Origin: Modestobacter sp. VKM Ac-2977
GTDB taxonomy: Bacteria > Actinomycetota > Actinomycetes > Mycobacteriales > Geodermatophilaceae
DNA: 64,000 nt
Reading direction: 5' to 3'
Assembly (NCBI RefSeq): GCF_026968045.1
Contig: NZ_JAPVBQ010000005.1
Coordinates: 124,001-188,000 of the forward strand
The notes under the pieces are model-generated. The model did not search any database. It was given only the letters and a program-made list of their open reading frames with translations, and was not told the DNA's origin. Numbering within the stretch: the stretch's first letter is position 1; every line of letters starts with the position of its first letter. The position numbers and the translations under genes are program-made. Shown piece by piece: positions 15,636 to 22,608 of this stretch.

Positions 15636-16919
15636 ATGGCACCGCAGACCCGGAAGGCCGCGATCGTCGGCGGCAACCGCATCCCGTTCGCCCGCTCCAA
15701 CGGCGCGTACGCGCGGGCCAGCAACCAGGACATGCTCACCGCGACCCTCGACGGGCTCGTCGCCCGGTTCGGGTTGCAGGGTCAGCAGGTGGGCGAGGTG
15801 GTCGCCGGCGCCGTCCTCAAGCACGCCCGCGACTTCAACCTCACGCGGGAGAGCGTGCTGGGCTCCCGGCTGTCGGCCGCGACGCCGGCCTACGACGTCC
15901 AGCAGGCCTGCGGCACCGGCCTGGAAGCGGCGGTCCTGGTCGCCAACAAGATCGCCCTGGGGCAGCTCGAGTCCGGCATCGCCGGGGGCGTCGACACCAC
16001 CTCCGACGCCCCGATGGCGCTGAACGAGGACATGCGACGGGCGCTGCTGGCGGTCAACAGCGCCAAGACGTTGCAGCAGCGGCTCAAGGCGCTGGCCGGG
16101 ATCCGGCCCGGTCAGCTGGTCCCGGAGATCCCCCGCAACGCCGAGCCGCGCACCGGCCTGGCGATGGGCGACCACGCGGCGATCACCGCCGCCGAGTGGG
16201 AGATCGGCCGCGAGGAGCAGGACGAGCTGACCGTCCGCTCGCACCAGAACCTCGCCGCGGCCTACGACCGCGGCTTCTTCGACGACCTGGTGACGCCGTT
16301 CCTCGGCCTCACCCGCGACCAGAACCTCCGGCCGGACAGCTCGCTGGAGAAGCTCGCGAAGCTGAAGCCGGTGTTCGGGCAGGGTGCTGACGCCACGATG
16401 ACGGCGGGCAACTCGACCCCGCTGACCGACGGCGCCTCCGCCGTCCTGCTCGCCTCCGACGAGTGGGCCGCCGAGCACGACCTGCCCGTGCTGGCCCACC
16501 TGGTCGACGCGCAGACCGCCGCGGTCGACTACGTGCACGGTGGCGAGGGGCTGCTCATGGCCCCGGCCTACGCGGTGCCGGTGCTGCTGGCCCGCAACGG
16601 GCTGACCCTGCAGGACTTCGACTTCTACGAGGTCCACGAGGCGTTCGCCTCGACGGTGCTGGCGACGATGAAGGCCTGGGAGGACCCGGCGTTCTGCAAG
16701 GACAAGCTGGGGCTGGACGCGCCGCTGGGCTCGATCGACCGGGCCAAGCTCAACGTGCACGGCTCGTCGCTGGCCGCCGGGCACCCGTTCGCCGCGACCG
16801 GGGGCCGGATCGTCGCGACGCTGGCCAAGACGCTGCACGAGGCGGGCCCGGGCAAGCGCGGCCTGATCTCGATCTGCGCCGCCGGCGGCCAGGGCGTCGT
16901 CGCGATCCTCGAGTCCTGA
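15636..16919 (+). CDS. fadA2: Acetyl-CoA C-acyltransferase (thiolase), FadA2-like
   Basis: 427 residues, with an ATG following GGAGG. Thiolase catalytic residues are present: Cys92 in QQACGTGLEAA, the NVHGSSLAAGHPFAATGGR loop with its His, and the C-terminal Cys in SICAAGGQG. The start (GGNRIPFARSNGAYARASNQ) closely matches mycobacterial FadA2. It would carry out the last, thiolytic step of beta-oxidation, or the reverse. First gene of a thiolase-reductase-hydratase operon facing the TetR gene. Confidence 0.9.
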   Translation: MAPQTRKAAIVGGNRIPFARSNGAYARASNQDMLTATLDGLVARFGLQGQQVGEVVAGAVLKHARDFNLTRESVLGSRLSAATPAYDVQQACGTGLEAAVLVANKIALGQLESGIAGGVDTTSDAPMALNEDMRRALLAVNSAKTLQQRLKALAGIRPGQLVPEIPRNAEPRTGLAMGDHAAITAAEWEIGREEQDELTVRSHQNLAAAYDRGFFDDLVTPFLGLTRDQNLRPDSSLEKLAKLKPVFGQGADATMTAGNSTPLTDGASAVLLASDEWAAEHDLPVLAHLVDAQTAAVDYVHGGEGLLMAPAYAVPVLLARNGLTLQDFDFYEVHEAFASTVLATMKAWEDPAFCKDKLGLDAPLGSIDRAKLNVHGSSLAAGHPFAATGGRIVATLAKTLHEAGPGKRGLISICAAGGQGVVAILES

Positions 16920-16951
16920 CCGCCCGCGCCCACGTCCCTGAGGAGAACCCC

Positions 16952-18307
16952 ATGAGCGACTGGTACCGCGACTTCGCCAACTCCGGCCTCGGCACGACCA
17001 TCACCAAGCAGCTGGGCCTGCCCCGGCCGGCGGAGCTGCGCCGCTACGAGCCCGGGCAGCCACTGCTGCCCGGCCCGGCGGTGGTCGGCTCGGCCGGTGA
17101 GGGCCGGCTGCGCGAGGAGGTGACCGGGCTGTTGCGCGACGCCGGGGTCACCGTCGTGTCCCCGGTGGCCGCCGACGGCTCGGCCGACGGGGAGAAGCTG
17201 GCGGCCGTCCTGCTCGACGCCACCGGGCTGACCGGGCCGGCCGACCTGGCCGCCGCGCACGACTTCCTCGCCCCCGCGCTCAAGCGGCTGCGGCCGTCGG
17301 GCCGGGTGCTGGTGCTGGCCGACCCGCCGGCGGAGACGTCGTCCCCGGCCCAGGCCGCCGCGCGGCAGGCGCTGGAGGGGCTGGTCCGTTCGCTGGCCAA
17401 GGAGCTGCGCAGCGGATCGACGGCGAACCTGGTGCACGTGCCCTTCGGCGCGGAGGGCTCGCTGGCCAGCCCGCTGCGGTTCTTCCTCTCCGGCCGGTCG
17501 GCCTACGTCGACGGCCAGGTCCTCGCGGTCACGGCCGCCGAGCTGCCCGACGCCGCGGACGCCGAGCAACCGCTGGCCGGCAAGGTCGCCGTCGTCACCG
17601 GTGCCGCGCGCGGCATCGGGGCCGCCATCGCCCGGGTGCTGGCCCGGGACGGCGCCCACGTCGTCGCCGTCGACGTGCCGGCGGCCGGCGAGCAGCTGGC
17701 CCAGGTGGCCAACGAGGTCGGCGGGACGGCGGTCGCGCTGGACATCACCGGGGACGACGCCGGCCCGCGGCTCGCTGCCCAGCTGGTGGCCCGGCACGGC
17801 GGGGTGGACGTCGTCGTGCACAACGCCGGCATCACCCGGGACAAGCTGCTGGTCAACATGGACGCCGCCCGCTGGAACTCGGTGATGGCGGTGAACCTGC
17901 AGGCCCAGCTCGACCTCACGCAGGCGCTGCTGGCCACCGACGGGGCGCTGAAGCCCGACGCCCGGGTGATCTGCGTCAGCTCGCAGTCCGGCATCGCCGG
18001 CAACCGCGGGCAGACCAACTACGCGGCGTCCAAGGCCGGCGTCATCGGCATGGTGCGCAGCTGGGCACCGGAGTTCGCCGAGCGCGGGGCCACGATCAAC
18101 GCCGTCGCGCCCGGCTTCATCGTCACCGAGATGACGGCGAAGATGCCGCTGGGCACCCGCGAGGTCGGCTCCCGGCTCAACTCGCTGCAGCAGGGCGGCC
18201 TGCCGGTCGACGTCGCCGAGACGATCGCCTGGCTGGCGCAGCCGGGCAGCGCCGGGGTCAACGGCCAGGTCGTCCGGGTCTGCGGCCAGTCGCTGCTGGG
18301 CGCCTGA
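16952..18307 (+). CDS. fabG4: 3-oxoacyl-ACP/CoA reductase, two-domain FabG4 type
   Basis: 451 residues, about 200 longer than ordinary FabG. The first 205 or so residues form a degenerate Rossmann/flavodoxin-like domain seen in mycobacterial FabG4. The C-terminal SDR domain has TGAARGIG at 216-223 for NAD(H), Ser344, and Tyr357-Lys361 (YAASK). High-molecular-weight FabG enzymes reduce 3-oxoacyl-CoA, or oxidise 3-hydroxyacyl-CoA, with NADH. The ATG follows AGGAGAACCCC. The gene lies between thiolase and hydratase and overlaps the next start (TGATG). Confidence 0.9.
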   Translation: MSDWYRDFANSGLGTTITKQLGLPRPAELRRYEPGQPLLPGPAVVGSAGEGRLREEVTGLLRDAGVTVVSPVAADGSADGEKLAAVLLDATGLTGPADLAAAHDFLAPALKRLRPSGRVLVLADPPAETSSPAQAAARQALEGLVRSLAKELRSGSTANLVHVPFGAEGSLASPLRFFLSGRSAYVDGQVLAVTAAELPDAADAEQPLAGKVAVVTGAARGIGAAIARVLARDGAHVVAVDVPAAGEQLAQVANEVGGTAVALDITGDDAGPRLAAQLVARHGGVDVVVHNAGITRDKLLVNMDAARWNSVMAVNLQAQLDLTQALLATDGALKPDARVICVSSQSGIAGNRGQTNYAASKAGVIGMVRSWAPEFAERGATINAVAPGFIVTEMTAKMPLGTREVGSRLNSLQQGGLPVDVAETIAWLAQPGSAGVNGQVVRVCGQSLLGA

Positions 18308-19155
18308 TGATCGTCCTCACCGACCCGCCGAACATGGCAGCGTTGTTCGCGAAGGCAGCGGTTACCGCCCGCGGCCGTGGCGGCGATCTGCCCGACACCC
18401 ACCTGGCTCGCACGGGCGTCGCCGTCGATCCGGCGCAGTTGGCCGGCTACGCCCGGGTCTGCGGTCTCCCGCTGGCCGATGCGCTGCCGATCACCTTCCC
18501 GCACGTCCTCACCTTCCCGCTGCAGGTCGCGCTGATGGCCGACCGCGCGTTCCCGCTGGCGCTGCCCGGGTTGGTGCACGTGCGCAACCAGATCACCGTG
18601 AACCGGTCGATCCGGGCCGATGAAGAGCTGGACCTGGAGGTCTGGCCGGACCGGTTCGCCACGCACCGGATCGGGGCGACCGTCGACCTGGTGGCCTCGG
18701 TGCGCAGCCGCGGCGACGAGGTGTGGCGCGGCCGGTCGACCTACCTGGCCCGCGGTGCGTCGGCACCGGACGGCGCGACCGCGGCCGACGTCGACGTCTC
18801 GGTGGGCGACGTCGCGCAGATCGCCGCCCGCTGGCGGGTGCCCGACGACGCCGGACGCCGGTACGCGAAGGTCTCCGGGGACGTCAACCCGATCCACCTC
18901 TCCGGCCTGACCGCGAAGGCGTTCGGCTTCAAGCGGGCGATCGCGCACGGCATGTGGGTGAAGGCACGGGCGCTGGCAGCGCTGTCCGGCCGGCTGCCCG
19001 ATGCGGTGAGCGTCGACGTCGGGTTCCGCAAGCCGCTGTTCCTGCCCTCCACGGTCATCCTGGCCACGGAGCAGACCGGCGGCCGCTGGGACCTCGCGGT
19101 GCGCAACGGGAAGAGCGGCATCGAGCACCTGGTGGGCGTCGTCCGACCGGGCTGA
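18307..19155 (+). CDS. htdX: MaoC-type (R)-hydroxyacyl-CoA/ACP dehydratase, HtdX-like
   Basis: 282 residues, a double hot-dog hydratase. The C-terminal half holds the active-site motif YAKVSGDVNPIHLSGLTAKA then FGFKRAIAHGMW, with catalytic Asp192 and His197; the N-terminal hot-dog lacks it. It would interconvert enoyl-CoA and (R)-3-hydroxyacyl-CoA. The start codon shares bases with the fabG4 stop. Thiolase, FabG4-type reductase and R-hydratase together with the divergent oxidase make a full chain-shortening or chain-building cycle of the (R)-stereochemistry. Confidence 0.87.
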   Translation: MIVLTDPPNMAALFAKAAVTARGRGGDLPDTHLARTGVAVDPAQLAGYARVCGLPLADALPITFPHVLTFPLQVALMADRAFPLALPGLVHVRNQITVNRSIRADEELDLEVWPDRFATHRIGATVDLVASVRSRGDEVWRGRSTYLARGASAPDGATAADVDVSVGDVAQIAARWRVPDDAGRRYAKVSGDVNPIHLSGLTAKAFGFKRAIAHGMWVKARALAALSGRLPDAVSVDVGFRKPLFLPSTVILATEQTGGRWDLAVRNGKSGIEHLVGVVRPG

Positions 19156-19186
19156 GAGTCGAGCGGGAGAGCGATCCGACTCGATC

Positions 19187-19194
19187 GGTAACGG
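19187..19194 (+). promoter_or_regulatory. GGTAACGG element upstream of the first LAxTG gene
   Basis: A GGTAACGG box lies 136 bases before the start of the surface-protein gene. The same octamer occurs twice, 11 bases apart, at nearly the same distance before the other LAxTG gene at 30153. A weaker copy (GATCACGA) lies 11 bases further on here. Confidence 0.4.
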
Positions 19195-19322
19195 ATTGAT
19201 CACGAGTGATCATCATCGTCGTGTGGTTGCCGAGAACGTCCCTGTCGGGGGTTGACCCCCCGGTACGTCCGGGCACCGGGCGACGCGCCCGGCGCACCGG
19301 GCACCAGGGATGGGAGTCCGGC

Positions 19323-21065
19323 GTGCGCGCCGCTTTCCGCACCCGCCGTCTCGTCGGCCTGCTGGCCGTCACGACGGTCGGCTTCTCCACCACCGTGCTC
19401 GGCGCGGGCCTCGCCCAGGCGACGCCGTCCGGGCTGTCCTTCTCCTCCGTGACCGGCGAGGTCACCACGGTCACGGTGCCCGCAGGCACCTGTGCCATCG
19501 ACTGGATCGTCTCGGGTGGTCGAGGCGGTGCCGGGTCGGACGGGTCGTCCGGCGGCGCGCCCGCCGGTCTGCAGATTCGCACCCTGGTCGCCGCTGGTGA
19601 CCAGTTCGTCCTCGCGCCGGGGAGCGCGGGGGCGGACGCCGGCAGCGCCCCCGACGGCGGTACCAACCCACGGGGGGAGGCGGCCTGGAACGGTGCCGCG
19701 GGCACGTCGACCGGTGGCGGCGGGGGCGCCGCCTCGGTGGTGCTCGAGGACGGTGCCGTCTACCTGGCCGGGTCGGGTCGGGACGGGGCGGGTGTCGACG
19801 GTGGCGCCGGTGGCTCGGTGCCGGACGGCTGGGCCGCGCAGCGCATCGAGGACCCCTCGGCCAACCCGACGTTCACCCTGCCCGAGGGCCAGTTCGACGG
19901 CCGCATCTCCGGCACCGGCGTGACCTGCGGCACGGAGGCCACGCAGGCCCCCCGTGCCCCGACGATCACCCAGGCGGTGCCTGGGCCCGGTCAGCTGTCG
20001 GTGTGGTTCCAGCCGGCCTCGGCGGGTGGTCCCGAGGTCGCGCCGAGCTCCGGCTGGGAGTACAGCATCGACGGTGGGGTGTGGACCAGGGTGGAGAACC
20101 CCGGCGACTTCGGGGGCTTCTCGCCGCAGTTCTACCTGCAGGGGCTGGTCAACGGGCAGACCTACCAGGTCCGGGTCCGCGCGACGAGCTTCCTGGGCGC
20201 CGGCGCGGTCAGCCAGCCGGCCCTGGTGACCCCCTTCGCCTTGCCGGGCGCGCCGACCTCGGCGGCGGCGGAGTTCACGTCCGACGGGCTCGTCGTCTCC
20301 TGGGCGCCGCCCACGGTGAACGGCACCTACCCCGTCAACGGCTACCGGGTCACGGCGGTCACCGCGGAGGCCACTGAGGAGGATCCCGGGGATGAGTGGG
20401 CCTGCACGACCGATGCCACTGCCCGCCGGTGCGTGATGGAGGACGTGCCGGCCGACGGTGACTACGTCCTCTACGTCAGCGCGGTGGACAGCCACGGGCA
20501 CGTGGGTGACTACGACGTCGTCTCGGTCGAGGGCCGGGGTGGCGGTGGGCCCTCGACTCCCGTCACGACCGACCCGGAGGGCACCGGGACCGGTGGGCCA
20601 CGGGTCGTCACACCGCCGGCGGCCCCGGCGGTGCCGGCCGTGCCGCCGGCAGGCAGCGGCGCGGTCACCGGTGCGGGCGGCGCATCCCTGAGCACCATCA
20701 CGCCCGGGGAGACGATCACGCTGACCGGCGACGGGTACGCGCCGCGCACCCGTGTGGACCTCTACGTCTACTCGACGCCGCAGTTCCTCGGCACGGTGGT
20801 CACCGACGACGCCGGCGCATTCGCGGTGACCGTCACGCTGCCCCGTGACCTCGAGGCTGGTCAGCACCACCTGGTCGCCAGCGGCCTGGACCCCGCCGGC
20901 AACCCGCGCTACCTGAGCACCGAGGTCACGCTGGCCGCCGCCGCCGCGGCGTCGGCGCAGCTGGCGTGGACAGGGGTCGACGTGCTGCCGGTCGCCGGCG
21001 CCGGACTGCTGACCCTGCTCCTGGGTGCAGGTCTGGTCGTCCTCGCCCGGCGGCGCGCCGCCTGA
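19323..21065 (+). CDS. LAxTG cell-wall-anchored surface protein
   Basis: 580 residues from a GTG preceded by GGGAG. The signal peptide (VRAAFRTRRLVGLLAVTTVG, then FSTTVLGAGLAQA) is followed by a Gly-rich region to about 170, fibronectin-III-like repeats about 200-430 (GWEYSIDGGVWTRV, LVNGQTYQVRVRA), a Pro-rich linker, an Ig-like domain (PGETITLTGDGYAP, STPQFLGTVVTDDAGAFAVT) and a sorting signal: LAWTG at residues 547-551, a hydrophobic helix and ARRRAA. The protein should be exported and attached to peptidoglycan by a sortase. A class E sortase gene lies downstream. It is a paralogue of the gene at 30153. Confidence 0.88.
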   Translation: MRAAFRTRRLVGLLAVTTVGFSTTVLGAGLAQATPSGLSFSSVTGEVTTVTVPAGTCAIDWIVSGGRGGAGSDGSSGGAPAGLQIRTLVAAGDQFVLAPGSAGADAGSAPDGGTNPRGEAAWNGAAGTSTGGGGGAASVVLEDGAVYLAGSGRDGAGVDGGAGGSVPDGWAAQRIEDPSANPTFTLPEGQFDGRISGTGVTCGTEATQAPRAPTITQAVPGPGQLSVWFQPASAGGPEVAPSSGWEYSIDGGVWTRVENPGDFGGFSPQFYLQGLVNGQTYQVRVRATSFLGAGAVSQPALVTPFALPGAPTSAAAEFTSDGLVVSWAPPTVNGTYPVNGYRVTAVTAEATEEDPGDEWACTTDATARRCVMEDVPADGDYVLYVSAVDSHGHVGDYDVVSVEGRGGGGPSTPVTTDPEGTGTGGPRVVTPPAAPAVPAVPPAGSGAVTGAGGASLSTITPGETITLTGDGYAPRTRVDLYVYSTPQFLGTVVTDDAGAFAVTVTLPRDLEAGQHHLVASGLDPAGNPRYLSTEVTLAAAAAASAQLAWTGVDVLPVAGAGLLTLLLGAGLVVLARRRAA

Positions 21066-21083
21066 CCCATCGCACACCGTCAC

Positions 21084-21111
21084 GGGGCGGACCCCTTCCG
21101 GGGTCCGCCCC
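21084..21111 (+). terminator. Hairpin after the first LAxTG gene
   Basis: Perfect 12-base-pair stem (GGGGCGGACCCC / GGGGTCCGCCCC) with a TTCC loop, about 20 bases after the stop. This makes the surface-protein gene a transcription unit separate from the sortase gene. Confidence 0.75.
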
Positions 21112-21423
21112 GTTCGCGCGCCCCGGATCGAGGAGGACGGCGGTCTCCGCCTGACGCTGGCCGAGGCGGCCAGATCCGGGCGCTGCAGAACCTCCGGCAA
21201 CGGCGGCCGGAGACCGGCCCCGAGGCGCTCGACGAGCGCCGGTCCACGTGGCCCTCTGACTCCCGGCCGGATCTGCAGCGACCGTTGCGCCTGGGCCGTC
21301 CCGGAGCGGCGGCGCGCCCCACCGCTACCCATCCGTCACAGCGACCGCGTGGCGCGCGAAGCCCGCTCGCCGAGTCCATAGCATCCCGGACAGCAACGTG
21401 CAGCCGAGCGAACCGGGGAGTTC
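21112..21423 (+). other. Non-coding stretch before the sortase gene
   Basis: About 310 bases without a gene that I can support on either strand; it must hold the sortase promoter. No clear -10/-35 pair or repeat was identified. Confidence 0.4.
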
Positions 21424-22407
21424 ATGGCCGACCCGGAGTGGCGCGGCGACGAGGACATCGAAGACACCCAGCGCTGGCGTCGGATCCCGGACCTGGTCCC
21501 GGTGCCGTCGGCCGGGAGAGCGGTCTCCGTCGATGATGCGCGGACCGCCGTGGTGGAGCCCCCCAGGACGCCGGAATGGCTGTTCGACGCGGAGCCCTCC
21601 GGCGGGCACGAACACGAGGAGCAGGCCGTGGAAGACCACGAGTCCACTCCGGGGACGGTGCGCGACCCGGTCTGGCGGCTGCTGACCCGCGGGGCCGGCG
21701 AGCTGATGGTGACCGTGGGGCTGGTCCTGTTGCTGTTCGTCGTCTACGAGGTCTACGTCACCGACCTGCTCAACGACCGCCGGCAGGACCAGTTGACCGA
21801 GGAGATCCGCGACCTCTGGGCGGACGCCCCGGAGTCCTCGGGCGTGCTCCCGGTGCTGGTCGAACCGGCGGCCGGTGAGCCGCTCGCGGTGCTGCGCATC
21901 CCGCGGCTCGGGGAGGACCACCAGCAGGTCGTGCTGCAGGGCACCGACGAGGCCCAGCTGTCGCAGGGGCCGGGGCACTACGCCGGGACGGCGATGCCGG
22001 GGCAGCCCGGCAACCTGGCCATGGCCGGGCACCGGGTGGGCAAGGGATCGCCGTTCATGGACCTCGACCAGCTCCGGCCCGGGGACCCGATCGTGGTGGA
22101 GACCGCGGACGCGTGGTTCGTGTACCGGGTGCTCGGCGATCCGGTCACCGGCGACTTCGCCACCGATCCCAGCGGGATCCCCGGCCAGCAGATCGTCCGG
22201 CCGTCCGACGTCGACGTCATCGCCCCCACGCCGGGCGTTGCCGGTGCGGCGCCGTCGGGCACGTACCTGACCCTGACCACCTGCCACCCGAAGTACTCCG
22301 CGCGGCAGCGCCTGATCGTGCACGCCGGCCTGGACGGCGCCCCGGTCGCCAAGGCGGATGCGCCCGCCGGCCCGCCGGCCCTGCTCCAGCACGGAGAGGA
22401 CTCCTGA
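21424..22407 (+). CDS. Class E sortase
   Basis: 327 residues: an acidic cytosolic N-terminus, one membrane helix about 93-112, then an extracellular sortase barrel. The catalytic His203 is in AMAGHRVG, Cys287 in TYLTLTTCHPK and the Arg in YSARQRL. Class E enzymes of high-GC actinobacteria cleave LAxTG rather than LPxTG signals, which fits the LAWTG and LAYTG proteins in this window. The ATG follows GGGGAG. The stop overlaps the start of a 52-residue membrane protein. Confidence 0.92.
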   Translation: MADPEWRGDEDIEDTQRWRRIPDLVPVPSAGRAVSVDDARTAVVEPPRTPEWLFDAEPSGGHEHEEQAVEDHESTPGTVRDPVWRLLTRGAGELMVTVGLVLLLFVVYEVYVTDLLNDRRQDQLTEEIRDLWADAPESSGVLPVLVEPAAGEPLAVLRIPRLGEDHQQVVLQGTDEAQLSQGPGHYAGTAMPGQPGNLAMAGHRVGKGSPFMDLDQLRPGDPIVVETADAWFVYRVLGDPVTGDFATDPSGIPGQQIVRPSDVDVIAPTPGVAGAAPSGTYLTLTTCHPKYSARQRLIVHAGLDGAPVAKADAPAGPPALLQHGEDS

Positions 22408-22565
22408 TGTACGGCTGGATCTGGCGGATCCTCCCGGGCGCACGGACGAGCAAGGCGCTGCTCTCCCTGCTGCTGGCGCTCGCCGTCTGCGCGCTGCTGC
22501 TGCTCGTCGTCTTCCCGTGGGTCGAGCCGATGCTCCCGTTCAACGACGTGACCATCGACCAGTGA
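22407..22565 (+). CDS. Small single-pass membrane protein coupled to the sortase gene
   Basis: 52 residues: MYGWIWRILPGARTSKALLS, then a Leu/Ala/Val-rich transmembrane helix at about 19-37, ending FPWVEPMLPFNDVTIDQ. The ATG shares bases with the sortase stop (TGATG), so translation is coupled. Similar tiny proteins often follow class E sortase genes in actinobacteria; their role is not known to me. A membrane partner of the sortase is a reasonable guess. Confidence 0.75.
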   Translation: MYGWIWRILPGARTSKALLSLLLALAVCALLLLVVFPWVEPMLPFNDVTIDQ

Positions 22566-22608
22566 ACCGGCCCGGCTGAGGAGGTCAGACGTCGCGCGGG
22601 TCGCGCGG

